This document shows positions 7,956-17,260 of a stretch of 64,000 nucleotides of DNA, piece after piece (the stretch's first letter is position 1; each line of letters begins with the position of its first letter). Source of the DNA: Thalassovita sp. (GTDB taxonomy: Bacteria; Pseudomonadota; Alphaproteobacteria; Rhodobacterales; Rhodobacteraceae); assembly GCF_963691685.1 (NCBI RefSeq), contig NZ_OY829290.1:3807501-3871500 (forward strand), read 5' to 3'. The notes under the pieces were generated by a model. The model worked only from the letters and a program-made list of their open reading frames with translations, did no database searches and was not told the origin of the DNA. Both the position numbers and the translations under genes were made by a program.

Positions 7956-8972
7956 TTAGAAAGCGTCTTCGAACTTCTTCGCCAGATCTTCGATGTTGTC
8001 CGGCGGCCAGTCCTCGACATCCATGCCCAGGTGCAGGCCCATGCCCGACAGAACTTCTTTGATCTCGTTCAGCGACTTGCGGCCGAAGTTCGGGGTGCGG
8101 AGCATCTCGGCTTCGGTTTTCTGGATCAGGTCGCCAATGTAAACGATGTTGTCGTTCTTCAGGCAGTTGGCCGAACGTACGGACAGTTCCAGCTCGTCCA
8201 CTTTCTTCAGGAGAAGCGGATTGAACTCGAGACCATCGTCTTCGTCCTGACGGCCAGCGGCTTCGGGCTCTTCGAAGTTTACGAAGATCGACAGCTGATC
8301 CTGCAGGATGCGCGCCGCAAATGCGATCGCATCTTCCGGGGTGATCGAACCGTCGGTTTCCACCTTCATGGTCAGTTTGTCATAGTCCAGAACCTGACCT
8401 TCACGGGTCGGCTGAACGTCATACGAAACCTTTTTGACCGGCGAGTAGATGGCGTCGATCGGCATCAGGCCGATGGGCGCATCTTCCGGCTTGTTACGGT
8501 CCGCAGGGACGTAGCCTTTGCCGGTGTTGACGGTCAGTTCCATGTAGAGATCGGCACCATCGTCCAGGTGGCAGATCACGTGTTCCTTGTTCAGGATCTC
8601 GATGCCAGCGCTGTCCGAAATGTCACCAGCGGTCACAACTGCCGGACCTTTGGCGTTGATCGACAGGCGCTTGGGGCCTTCGACTTCCATGCGCAGCGAC
8701 ACACCTTTGAGGTTCAGAACCACATCGGTTACGTCTTCACGCACACCAGCAACGCTGGAGAATTCATGCAGAACGTTGTCAATCTGAACGCTGGTGATGG
8801 CTGCGCCCTGCAGCGAGCTCATCAGAACGCGGCGCAGCGCGTTGCCCAAGGTCAGACCAAAACCGCGTTCCAGCGGCTCGGCAACCAGGGTTGCCTGACG
8901 AGTCGGGTCGTTGCCCGGCTTCACGTCAAGCTGGGTCGGCTTGATCAATTCTGCCCAGTTCTTGTGGATCAT
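7956..8972 (-). CDS. rpoA: DNA-directed RNA polymerase subunit alpha
   Basis: 338 residues. The N-terminal dimerisation domain contains GFGLTLGNALRRVLMSSL and the C-terminal domain (after ~250) contains ELSVRSANCLKNDNI and TPNFGRKSLNEIKEVLSGMGL, which contacts UP elements and activators. I chose ATG 8972 (MIHKNWAELI), preceded by GGAGGG six bases upstream; the frame is open 12 codons further but has no ribosome site. Cotranscribed with rpsK and rpsM. Confidence 0.98.
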   Translation of the reverse strand: MIHKNWAELIKPTQLDVKPGNDPTRQATLVAEPLERGFGLTLGNALRRVLMSSLQGAAITSVQIDNVLHEFSSVAGVREDVTDVVLNLKGVSLRMEVEGPKRLSINAKGPAVVTAGDISDSAGIEILNKEHVICHLDDGADLYMELTVNTGKGYVPADRNKPEDAPIGLMPIDAIYSPVKKVSYDVQPTREGQVLDYDKLTMKVETDGSITPEDAIAFAARILQDQLSIFVNFEEPEAAGRQDEDDGLEFNPLLLKKVDELELSVRSANCLKNDNIVYIGDLIQKTEAEMLRTPNFGRKSLNEIKEVLSGMGLHLGMDVEDWPPDNIEDLAKKFEDAF

Positions 8973-9083
8973 GCGTCCCTCCATTCCTGTTCTGTCCCCA
9001 TGTCCCAAAGACAGAACGCCCGAGGTTTCAAAATGACATACTGGGGCCGCGTCTCAGACACAGCCCCAGTCTTAAAAGCTGGA

Positions 9084-9476
9084 TTAAACCCGGCGGCGTT
9101 TCGGCGGGCGGCAGCCGTTGTGTGCGATCGGGGTTACATCACGGATCGAGGTGATGTTGAAACCAATCGCGGCCAGTGCGCGCAGAGCCGATTCACGGCC
9201 CGAACCGGGGCCCTGAACTTCAACTTCCAGGGTTTTAACACCGTGTTCCTGCGCTTTTTTGCCTGCATCTTCAGCAGCCATCTGAGCGGCATAAGGGGTC
9301 GACTTACGCGAGCCCTTGAAACCCATGGTGCCAGCAGACGACCACGAAATGGCGTTGCCCTGCACGTCAGAGATCAGGATTTTGGTGTTGTTGAAGCTGG
9401 AGTTTACGTGTGCAACGCCAGCTGCGATGTTTTTGGAGACCTTTTTCTTGCCCCCACGACGGGTATCACGTGCCAT
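9084..9476 (-). CDS. rpsK: 30S ribosomal protein S11
   Basis: 130 residues with HVNSSFNNTKILISDVQGN, SSAGTMGFKGSRKSTPYAAQ and the C-terminal DVTPIAHNGCRPPKRRRV, all standard for S11, a platform protein near the E site. It follows rpsM by 15 bases. Confidence 0.98.
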   Translation of the reverse strand: MARDTRRGGKKKVSKNIAAGVAHVNSSFNNTKILISDVQGNAISWSSAGTMGFKGSRKSTPYAAQMAAEDAGKKAQEHGVKTLEVEVQGPGSGRESALRALAAIGFNITSIRDVTPIAHNGCRPPKRRRV

Positions 9477-9491
9477 TGGTAGCTACCTCCC

Positions 9492-9860
9492 TTACTTCTT
9501 CTTACCGGCAATGGCCTTTGCGGGGCCTTTGCGAGTACGAGCGTTGGTGTGAGTACGCTGACCGCGAACCGGCAGGTTACGACGGTGGCGCAGGCCACGG
9601 TAGCAGCCCAGGTCCATCAGGCGCTTGATGTTCATGGTCACTTCACGACGCAGGTCACCTTCAACGGTGTAGTTGGCGTCGATGTGCTCACGAATGGCCA
9701 GCACTTCGGCGTCCGACAGTTCGTTGACGCGACGGGTGAAGTCGATGTTTACGGCTTCGCAGATTGCTTCTGCCGAGGTCTGGCCGATGCCAGTGATGTA
9801 GGTGAGGGCGATCGGGACCCGTTTAGAGGTCGGGATGTTAACGCCGGCGATACGTGCCAC
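9492..9860 (-). CDS. rpsM: 30S ribosomal protein S13
   Basis: 122 residues starting MARIAGVNIPTSKRVPIALT, with YITGIG and the C-terminal basic tail GQRTHTNARTRKGPAK that reaches toward P-site tRNA. It is the first gene of rpsM-rpsK-rpoA-rplQ; a terminator between adk and this gene means the unit needs its own promoter. Confidence 0.98.
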   Translation of the reverse strand: MARIAGVNIPTSKRVPIALTYITGIGQTSAEAICEAVNIDFTRRVNELSDAEVLAIREHIDANYTVEGDLRREVTMNIKRLMDLGCYRGLRHRRNLPVRGQRTHTNARTRKGPAKAIAGKKK

Positions 9861-10016
9861 GTGTCACTTTCCTTTTCAGTTGCGGTTCCGTAGTTCCAGA
9901 ACCTTTTTTCACAACATCAAGCCCGGCGGGATATCACCGGGCCTTTGCTGATCTAGGTGGTCTGTATCCCGGCCAAAGCGCCGCGACACAAAATGATTCT
10001 CTCAAAGAGATGTTGG

Positions 10017-10045
10017 TACTTATGAAGTTTCCCAGAGGAGGTCAA
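10017..10045 (-). promoter_or_regulatory. Candidate promoter of the rpsM unit
   Basis: Minus-strand TTGACC (10045-10040), 17 bases, TAAGTA (10022-10017), about 157 bases before rpsM. It lies in the 387-base gene-free stretch 9861-10247, which otherwise holds only the adk terminator and a second isolated TTGACA (10118-10113) without a matching -10. Confidence 0.4.
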
Positions 10046-10196
10046 GCAGCGAAAGGGTTTCAGCCTTATGAAACACGTCAAACTGCGCCCCTGCGACCTA
10101 GACGAAACACCTTGTCAACATTCAGGCGTCCAGCCGCGGAAGTGGCGGCTCATTATGCAGCCAGCTGAGCCTCGCTGGAAGTGGGCCGCTGAACAG

Positions 10197-10226
10197 CAAA
10201 AACCCCCGGCGATCTGCCAGGGGTTT
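10197..10226 (-). terminator. Intrinsic terminator of rplO-secY-adk
   Basis: Minus strand AACCCCTGGC-AGATC-GCCGGGGGTT with one G-U pair, followed by TTT. It lies 22 bases after the adk stop. Confidence 0.88.
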
Positions 10227-10247
10227 CCAAAATCTTTACCGACGTGA

Positions 10248-10822
10248 TTAGGCGTCCAGCACCTTGGCGATGTCGGCGGACACGGTTTCGATGTCGTTCA
10301 GACCATCCACCGCGGTCGACAGGCCTTTGGCCCAGTAGTAGCCGATCAGCGGTGCGGTCTTTTTGTAGTATTCCGTCAGACGGAAGCGCACGCTTTCTTC
10401 ATTATCGTCAGCACGCGCCTCTTTACCGGCGGCAACCGCTTCGGCAGCGCGGTTCACGATACGCTTCACCAGCGTTTCATCATCCACCTGCATTTCGATC
10501 ACGGCTGCCAGGCTTTCGCCCTGCTCTTCCAGCAGTTCAGCCAGCGCATCGGCCTGCGGCAGGGTGCGTGGGAAGCCATCAAAGATGAAACCGCCCTTTT
10601 TGTCGCCCTGCAGTTTTTCGCGGATCAGGCCAATGACGATCTCATCCGTCACCAGACCACCACGGTCCATCACCTCAGCAACAACTTTGCCCATCTCGGT
10701 GCCACTGGATCTGGCTTCGCGCAGCATGTCGCCGGTAGAGAGCTGAATCATGTTGCGATCTTCAACGAGTTTCGCAGCCTGAGTTCCTTTACCCGCGCCG
10801 GGCGGTCCAAGCAGAATAATGT

Positions 10823-10826
<4 letters not shown>
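10248..10826 (-). CDS. adk: Adenylate kinase (short-lid form)
   Basis: 192 residues. P-loop GPPGAGKGTQ at 7-16, QLSTGDMLR, FDGFPRTLPQA and the C-terminal RLTEYYKKTAPLIGYY are all present. The zinc-binding LID insert of long-form kinases is absent and replaced by a short GKEARADDNEES loop, as is usual in Alphaproteobacteria. It interconverts AMP, ADP and ATP in the cytosol. Its start overlaps the secY stop by four bases. Confidence 0.97.
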
Positions 10827-12190
<1,364 letters not shown>

Positions 12191-12313
12191 GCGGCGGTCT
12201 CTCTTATATGACAACGCCGCCAAGAGCGTTTTCCAGCTCCGGCGGCGTTCTTAGGAAAACTGGGATCTTATGTAAGCGGCTAAGGCGCCGCTCACAACCC
12301 GTTAACGCGTGAC

Positions 12314-12775
12314 TTACGCGCCTTTGACCTTCAGCGAGCCGCCAGCTTTTTCGACAGCTTCAACGGCCGACTTGGAGGCACCGGTCACATCCAGCTCAAC
12401 TTTGGTGTTGAATTCACCTTTGGCCAGGATGCGGATACCGTCCAGTTTGCGACGGATCAGGCCGCTTTCGACCAGAACGTCTTCGGTGATCGGTGCCGAA
12501 GCGTCGATCTTGCCGGCTTCGATGAACTTGGCCAGCAGGCCCAGGTTCAGAACGGCATATTTCTTGGGGTTCGGGACGTTGAAACCGCGCTTAGGCAGGC
12601 GCTGGTACAATGGCATCTGGCCACCTTCGTAGCCGTTGATCGATACACCCGAACGCGACTTCTGACCTTTGATACCACGGCCACCCATTTTACCCTTACC
12701 AGAGCCGGGGCCACGGCCTACGCGCATACGTTTTTTGGTTGCGCCAGGATTGTCGCGGAGTTCATTCAGTTTCAT
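12314..12775 (-). CDS. rplO: 50S ribosomal protein L15
   Basis: 153 residues beginning MKLNELRDNPGATKKRMRVG, then the Gly/Lys-rich GRGPGSGKGKMGGRGIKGQKSRSG tail motif and YEGGQMPLYQRLPKRGF. The start at 12775 has AAGGAG eight bases upstream. It is normally adjacent to rpmD; here about 2 kb of accessory genes and a terminator separate the two, and rplO has its own promoter candidate. Confidence 0.97.
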   Translation of the reverse strand: MKLNELRDNPGATKKRMRVGRGPGSGKGKMGGRGIKGQKSRSGVSINGYEGGQMPLYQRLPKRGFNVPNPKKYAVLNLGLLAKFIEAGKIDASAPITEDVLVESGLIRRKLDGIRILAKGEFNTKVELDVTGASKSAVEAVEKAGGSLKVKGA

Positions 12776-12874
12776 TTCGCTTCTCCTTGCCGGAACTGAC
12801 CCCTGAAGCGTAAGCGGGCCAAACACGGCGTTTTTTGCTTGTTGATTCTATGACCCACGGAGGGCCACCGGGCG

Positions 12875-12903
12875 CGTATACGCGACAGAGGCCAGCGGAT
12901 CAA
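12875..12903 (-). promoter_or_regulatory. Promoter of rplO-secY-adk
   Basis: Minus-strand TTGATC (12903-12898), a 17-base spacer and TATACG (12880-12875), ending 100 bases before the rplO start. A good sigma70 match placed where an independent promoter is required. Confidence 0.65.
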
Positions 12904-12973
12904 GGCCCCCTGCCCCATGTGTCGGGCGTTTGCACCCCGGACGCTTCTGAACCGAGGGGACAGCCCCCCGATA

Positions 12974-13002
12974 AACAAAACGCCCCCGCTATTGCGGAGG
13001 CG
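12974..13002 (-). terminator. Intrinsic terminator of the DUF1127 gene
   Basis: Minus strand CGCCTCCGC-AATA-GCGGGGGCG (9-bp stem, one G-U) then TTTTGTTT, 27 bases after the DUF1127 stop. Confidence 0.9.
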
Positions 13003-13029
13003 TAAATCCTGCAGATCTGAGTTCAGATC

Positions 13030-13242
13030 TTAGACGTTGTAGACGTGCTCGCGGGCGATGCGCGGGATGTCGTGGCGGTCAACGCCCAGGTCCCACAGTT
13101 CGCGGTTGGTCAGCGCGCTCAGCTCGCGTACGGTTTCGTCATATGCGGCGCGACGTTTGCGTGCGGCGCGGAATTCGGTCAGGGCGGCGTTCAGGCGTGC
13201 AATCGGGTGAAAGCCGGTGGTGTGGGTAGCTGCAAAAGCCAT
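13030..13242 (-). CDS. DUF1127 small protein
   Basis: 70 residues. The C-terminal half, RRAAYDETVRELSALTNRELWDLGVDRHDIPRIAREH, is the DUF1127 (YjiS-like) domain, an Arg-rich RNA-associated domain common in Alphaproteobacteria. In Rhodobacter sphaeroides some DUF1127 genes are co-transcribed with stress sRNAs, so the short 3' UTR with its strong terminator (13029-12974) deserves a look. Monocistronic, with its own promoter and terminator, in the gap between rpmD and rplO. Confidence 0.92.
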   Translation of the reverse strand: MAFAATHTTGFHPIARLNAALTEFRAARKRRAAYDETVRELSALTNRELWDLGVDRHDIPRIAREHVYNV

Positions 13243-13314
13243 ATCTGTTACTCCTTGAGTGCGAACGGGGCCTATTCCCCGGGGTCATGTTCTGTCTCTC
13301 TTAGTGACAACGCC

Positions 13315-13343
13315 TATATAGGCCTGACCCAGCGGCAGGAGAA
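13315..13343 (-). promoter_or_regulatory. Promoter of the DUF1127 gene
   Basis: Minus-strand TTCTCC (13343-13338), 17 bases, TATATA (13320-13315). The -10 is embedded in the palindrome GCCTATATAGGC. The start codon is 73 bases downstream and preceded by AAGGAG. Confidence 0.5.
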
Positions 13344-13446
13344 TCGCAGACTCCGCCCTACTGCTCTGCAGAAAATGCATGGCTAAATCGCTAAACTGTC
13401 GTCTGACCGTCATTTCAGCGTCGCACAGGCGGCAGATCGGCGGTCC

Positions 13447-13896
13447 TCAGGCGCTTTCGCCCTTCGGCATTGGCTCCAGATCGCTCAGCGCAAGGGGTTC
13501 GCCGCAACAGGCACAGACCACCATCGCCGTTGCCTCATGGCCGCAGCGCTTGTGCCGTACCCGAAACGGTGGCGACACATCCTGCAACCACTTCTGCCCC
13601 CAGGCGGCCATAGCCATCAACACCGGCACCAGCTCCGCCCCCTGTTCGGTCAGCGCATAGCGATAGCGCTTGGGCCTTTCGCTATAGAGCGTTTTGGCCA
13701 GCACCCCGTGATCCACCAACCCGTTCAGGCGTTGGGTCAGCGTGTTGCGACTGATACCAAGGGACAGGTGAAAATCATCAAAAGTCGTCACCCCACGCGC
13801 CGCATCGCGCAGGATGAGGGGCGTCCACCAATCGCCAATCACATCCACCGTCCGCGCCAAGGCGCAATCCCACTGCGAGAAGTCATTCCGTTTCAT
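13447..13896 (-). CDS. HxlR-family transcriptional regulator
   Basis: 149 residues. The winged-helix region has CALARTVDVIGDWWTPLILR, FDDFHLSLGISRNTLTQRLN and YSERPKRYRYALTEQGAEL, the HxlR signature. The C-terminal tail carries a Cys cluster (CGHEATAMVVCACC) that could bind zinc. It is divergent from the membrane protein at 14018-14683, and the 121-base spacer holds two near-identical 17-bp inverted repeats, so it probably represses that gene and itself. The ligand is unknown. Confidence 0.93.
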   Translation of the reverse strand: MKRNDFSQWDCALARTVDVIGDWWTPLILRDAARGVTTFDDFHLSLGISRNTLTQRLNGLVDHGVLAKTLYSERPKRYRYALTEQGAELVPVLMAMAAWGQKWLQDVSPPFRVRHKRCGHEATAMVVCACCGEPLALSDLEPMPKGESA

Positions 13897-13919
13897 CTGA
13901 GGGCCCTTTCTGACGAGAG

Positions 13920-13973
13920 AGTTGCAAAACTGAACTGACCATGCAATCCAATAGTGAGTTCAATTTTGGAACT
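13920..13973. promoter_or_regulatory. Twin operator-like inverted repeats between the HxlR gene and its divergent neighbour
   Basis: Site 1 (13920-13936) read on the minus strand is AGTTCAGTTTTGCAACT. Site 2 (13957-13973) on the plus strand is AGTTCAATTTTGGAACT. The two agree at 15 of 17 positions, each has AGTT/AACT arms, and their centres are 37 bp apart. HxlR-type regulators bind such short dyads as dimers. Binding is inferred. Confidence 0.6.
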
Positions 13974-14017
13974 GAGTCGCGGGACAATCAGCGACACATT
14001 TATTGAGAGGACAAGAG

Positions 14018-14683
14018 ATGACCGAAAAAGACTTACGCCGCCTTGTGGCCATCAGCGCAGCGATTGGGGCCACATTGGTTGCGACCATGGTGGCGATCTC
14101 CGTGCAGAACGGCACCGGGTTTCAGGATTTCGAATCGATCCTGCGCCACAACACGCCCGAAGCCTTCAGCGCCGCCATCGTCGATGCCGCCCCCGTGCTG
14201 CGGCTGATCTACCCGCTGGATACGATGTATATCTTTTCTTACGTCACGATGGTCTTTGCCATGGTGCAGCTGCTGCCGGACCGGCGCATGGCGGGCATCC
14301 TGGCGCTGATCGCCGTGATGATGACGGCTGGGCTGGATTTCATCGAAAACAATCACATCCTGGCCATGACTGCGGCTGCCGAACGCGGGGTGACGGCCGA
14401 TATGGAGCAGATCACCTTTGAAACCGTGGTGACGCAGAGCAAGTTCAACTTCGGCCTCTTGCTGACCCTCACCCTGTCTTTCCTGATCCTGCAGGAGTCG
14501 CGCGTGGCGACGATAACCCGTTGGCTGGCCCGCGCCGTGGTCCTCTTTGCCCCAGTGGCGCTGCTGTCACCTGTGACGACGCTGCTCTATCTGACGATGA
14601 ACATTGCGCTGGGGTATCTGATTGCGGCCACCTACTGGCCGCGCCGCAGCTGGATCCCGGCGGTGACACCGGCCGAGGCCTAA
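14018..14683 (+). CDS. Multi-pass membrane protein under HxlR control (function unknown)
   Basis: 221 residues with about five hydrophobic helices, including LVAISAAIGATLVATMVAIS, the YPLDTMYIFSYVTMVFAM region, ILALIAVMMTAGLDFIEN, FGLLLTLTLSFLIL and the C-terminal LLYLTMNIALGYLIAATYW. No catalytic motif is evident and I do not recognise a characterised family. ATG 14018 was chosen because AGAGGACAAGAG precedes it. It is divergent from the HxlR regulator and ends at a bidirectional terminator shared with rpmD. Confidence 0.8.
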   Translation: MTEKDLRRLVAISAAIGATLVATMVAISVQNGTGFQDFESILRHNTPEAFSAAIVDAAPVLRLIYPLDTMYIFSYVTMVFAMVQLLPDRRMAGILALIAVMMTAGLDFIENNHILAMTAAAERGVTADMEQITFETVVTQSKFNFGLLLTLTLSFLILQESRVATITRWLARAVVLFAPVALLSPVTTLLYLTMNIALGYLIAATYWPRRSWIPAVTPAEA

Positions 14684-14688
14684 ACGAA

Positions 14689-14715
14689 AACGCCCCGACC
14701 ATCGGCCGGGGCGTT
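14689..14715. terminator. Bidirectional terminator between the membrane-protein gene and rpmD
   Basis: AACGCCCCG-loop-CGGGGCGTT with short T-runs on both strands, placed between the converging stops at 14683 (+) and 14740 (-). It ends the spc-type unit that starts at rpmC. Confidence 0.85.
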
Positions 14716-14739
14716 TCCAATTCTCAAGAAGCAATCGGC

Positions 14740-14928
14740 TTAGCCGCGCTCTTCGATGATTTCCACCAGATGCGGGATCTTGTTGACCATGCCGCGTACC
14801 GAAGGAGTGTCCTCCAGCTCACGGGTTTTGTGCATCTTGTTCAGACCCAGACCCACCAGGGTGGCGCGCTGGTCTGCGGGACGACGGATCGGCGAGCCGA
14901 TCTGTTTTACAACGATGGTTTTAGCCAT
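14740..14928 (-). CDS. rpmD: 50S ribosomal protein L30
   Basis: 62 residues, the usual short bacterial L30: MAKTIVVKQIGSPIRRPADQ, LVGLGLNKMHKTRELEDTP and VRGMVNKIPHLVEIIEE. It closes the rpmC-rpmD unit, 12 bases after rpsE. Confidence 0.97.
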   Translation of the reverse strand: MAKTIVVKQIGSPIRRPADQRATLVGLGLNKMHKTRELEDTPSVRGMVNKIPHLVEIIEERG

Positions 14929-14940
14929 GGGACGCTCTCC

Positions 14941-15498
14941 TTACGAGTCTGCGGCGGCAGGTGCTTCATCCTTGCGCAGGATGTCAGCAACTTTTTTGCC
15001 ACGACGTGCGGCAACCGAACGCGGGCTCGACTCTTTGGTCAGGCCGTTGAGGGTTGCGCGGATCATGTTGTAGGGGTTCTGCGAACCGATCGACTTCGAC
15101 ACAACGTCTTTGATGCCCAGCATCTCGAAGACGGCACGCATCGGACCACCGGCGATGATACCGGTACCTTCAGGTGCGGTGCGCATGACGACTTTACCGG
15201 CACCGTGACGACCTTCCATGTCGTGGTGCAGGGTGCGGCCCTCTTTCAGAGGTACGCGGATCATCTGACGCTTGGCCTGCTCGGTGGCTTTACGAATGGC
15301 CTCAGGGACCTCTTTCGCTTTACCTTTACCGAAGCCAACACGGCCTTTCTGATCGCCGACAACCACCAGAGCGGCGAAGCCGAAGCGCTTACCACCTTTT
15401 ACGGTTTTCGACACACGGTTGATCGCGACGAGACGATCTGCGAATTCCGGAGCTTCGTCACGATCGCGACGGTCCCGGCGGTTTTCACGTTCTGCCAT
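14941..15498 (-). CDS. rpsE: 30S ribosomal protein S5
   Basis: 185 residues. It has a short basic N-terminal extension (MAERENRRDRRDRDE), then FADRLVAINRVSKTVKGGKR, the dsRNA-like fold GRVGFGKGKAKEVPEAI and AGGPMRAVFEMLGI. ATG 15498 is preceded by AAAGGA. S5 contributes to decoding fidelity and to mRNA unwinding at the entry site. It lies 116 bases after rplR, with a strong hairpin in between. Confidence 0.97.
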   Translation of the reverse strand: MAERENRRDRRDRDEAPEFADRLVAINRVSKTVKGGKRFGFAALVVVGDQKGRVGFGKGKAKEVPEAIRKATEQAKRQMIRVPLKEGRTLHHDMEGRHGAGKVVMRTAPEGTGIIAGGPMRAVFEMLGIKDVVSKSIGSQNPYNMIRATLNGLTKESSPRSVAARRGKKVADILRKDEAPAAADS

Positions 15499-15585
15499 TT
15501 CGGCATTCCTTTCTGAATGGCGCATTGCGGCGCCTGTTTGTTCAATCCTGGTGACCGCCCCCGAAGGGACAGCCCCGGATCATCG

Positions 15586-15606
15586 GGGGGGCGACGGACG
15601 CCCCCC
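15586..15606 (-). promoter_or_regulatory. Strong GC hairpin without U-tract between rplR and rpsE
   Basis: Minus strand GGGGGGCG-TCCGT-CGCCCCCC, a perfect 8-bp all-GC stem eight bases after the rplR stop. It is followed by CGATGATCC rather than Ts, so it should not terminate on its own. Possible processing or 3'-end protection element. Confidence 0.5.
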
Positions 15607-15614
15607 GCAGGTCA

Positions 15615-15974
15615 TTAGACCTTCAGGCCACCTTCACGCGCAGCGTCGGCCAGGGCCTTCACTTTGCCGTGGAACAGGAAACCGCCACGATCGAAGTATG
15701 CTTCGGTGTGGCCAGCCTTCACGGCGCGCTCCGCAACAGCTGCGCCAACTTTGGCCGCTGCTTCGGTGTTGTTTTTGCCAACAACGCCCAGGTCTTTTTC
15801 CAGCGACGAAGCCGAAACCAGGGTTACACCGTTCACGTCGTCGATCAGCTGAGCGCTGATGTTCTTGTTCGAACGGTGAACCGACAGGCGCAGCTTGCCG
15901 ACGTTCACTTTGCGAAGTTTGTTCCGGACGCGCAGGCGGCGCTTCAGAAACAGGGTTCTTTTGCTGTTTGCCAT
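15615..15974 (-). CDS. rplR: 50S ribosomal protein L18
   Basis: 119 residues with RRLRVRNKLRKVNVGKLRLSVHRSNKNI, YAQLIDD-like SAQLIDDVNGVTLVSASS and the C-terminal YFDRGGFLFHGKVKALADAARE motif. L18 binds 5S rRNA in the central protuberance. It lies 11 bases after rplF. Confidence 0.98.
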   Translation of the reverse strand: MANSKRTLFLKRRLRVRNKLRKVNVGKLRLSVHRSNKNISAQLIDDVNGVTLVSASSLEKDLGVVGKNNTEAAAKVGAAVAERAVKAGHTEAYFDRGGFLFHGKVKALADAAREGGLKV

Positions 15975-15985
15975 TACTCTGGTCC

Positions 15986-16519
15986 TTACTTCTTCTTGCC
16001 TTCCTTACGGAAGATGAACTCGTCTTTGTACTTGATGCCTTTGCCTTTGTAGGGCTCGGGCTTACGCCATTCGCGGATGTTTGCCGCGACCTGACCAACG
16101 AGTTGTGCGTCGTCGCCTTCGATGATGATCTCGGTGGGCTTCGGTGCGGTCACGGTCACGCCGGCCGGCACTTCGAAGTTCACGTCGTGCGAGTAACCGA
16201 GGTTCAGCTTCAGGGTGTTGCCCTGCATCTGAGCACGGTAACCAACACCGTTGATTTCAAGCTCTTTCTTGAAACCAACAGTCACACCTTTGACCATGTT
16301 GGCCACCATGGTGCGCGACATGCCCCACTGCTGACGAGCACGCTTGGACTTACCACGGGGGGTAATGGTCACAGCGTTGTCTTCAACAGAGATGGTCACA
16401 TCATCGGTTGCGGTGAAGGTCTGCGACGCTTTCGCGCCTTTCACTTCAATGGTCTGACCCGACACAGTGGCTGTTACGCCGCTGGGCAGTTCGACCGGCT
16501 TTTTACCAATACGAGACAT
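15986..16519 (-). CDS. rplF: 50S ribosomal protein L6
   Basis: 177 residues: MSRIGKKPVELPSGV, VKGAKASQTF, the second repeat beginning GVGYRAQMQGNTLKLNLGYSH and the C-terminal PEPYKGKGIKYKDE signature. L6 sits near the sarcin-ricin loop. Ten bases after rpsH. Confidence 0.98.
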   Translation of the reverse strand: MSRIGKKPVELPSGVTATVSGQTIEVKGAKASQTFTATDDVTISVEDNAVTITPRGKSKRARQQWGMSRTMVANMVKGVTVGFKKELEINGVGYRAQMQGNTLKLNLGYSHDVNFEVPAGVTVTAPKPTEIIIEGDDAQLVGQVAANIREWRKPEPYKGKGIKYKDEFIFRKEGKKK

Positions 16520-16529
16520 TCAGACCTCC

Positions 16530-16922
16530 TTAGAAGACGGTGCAGAGCACTTCGCCGCCAACGTTGTTGGAGCGAGCGTTTGCATCCGACATCACACCTT
16601 TCGGAGTGCTGACAATCGACACGCCCAGGCCCTGACGGACAACGGGGATGTCATTGACGCCCATGTATACGCGACGACCAGGTTTCGAAACCCGCTTCAG
16701 TTCGCGAATGACAGGGGTGCCTTCGTAGTATTTCAGCTCGATTTCGAGGGTCGGATGACCATCAACACCGGTGCCTTTTTCGTAGCCGCGGATGTAGCCT
16801 TCGTCAGCCAGTACATCCAGAACCCAGCCGCGCAGCTTGGATGCGGGGGTAGACACGGAGGACTTACCACGCATTTGAGCGTTACGGATACGGGTGAGCA
16901 TATCGCCGATAGGATCGTTCAT
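16530..16922 (-). CDS. rpsH: 30S ribosomal protein S8
   Basis: 130 residues: NDPIGDMLTRIRNAQM, LEIELKYYEG, VSKPGRRVYMGVNDIP and the C-terminal GVSIVSTPKGVMSD. S8 binds the central 16S domain; in E. coli it also represses the spc operon. No S8-binding mimic was identified here by eye. Confidence 0.98.
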   Translation of the reverse strand: MNDPIGDMLTRIRNAQMRGKSSVSTPASKLRGWVLDVLADEGYIRGYEKGTGVDGHPTLEIELKYYEGTPVIRELKRVSKPGRRVYMGVNDIPVVRQGLGVSIVSTPKGVMSDANARSNNVGGEVLCTVF

Positions 16923-16935
16923 AACTATCTCTCCC

Positions 16936-17241
16936 TTACCAGCTGGATTTCACCAGACCGGGGATCTGGCCAAACGAGCCCAGTTCCCGCAGCATGATAC
17001 GGCTGACCTTGAGCTTACGGTAGTAAGCGTGAGGACGACCGGTCAGCTGACAGCGGTTGTGCAGACGGGTAGCCGAGCTGTTGCGCGGCAGTTTCGCAAG
17101 CGCGAGAGAAGCGCGGAAACGCTCTTCCATCGGCTTTTCTTTGTCGTTGATGACCTCTTTGAGGGCAGCGCGCTTAGCAGCATATTTTGCTACCAGCTTC
17201 TCACGCTTTACCTCACGAGCGACCATGGATTTCTTAGCCAT
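16936..17241 (-). CDS. rpsN: 30S ribosomal protein S14
   Basis: 101 residues, the long zinc-independent form (no CxxC). It has MAKKSMVAREVKREKLVAKY, LPRNSSATRLHNRCQLTGRPHAYYRK and RIMLRELGSFGQIPGLVKSSW. The neighbours are rplE and rpsH. Confidence 0.98.
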   Translation of the reverse strand: MAKKSMVAREVKREKLVAKYAAKRAALKEVINDKEKPMEERFRASLALAKLPRNSSATRLHNRCQLTGRPHAYYRKLKVSRIMLRELGSFGQIPGLVKSSW

Positions 17242-17260
17242 TACTCTAATCTCCCCGCGC

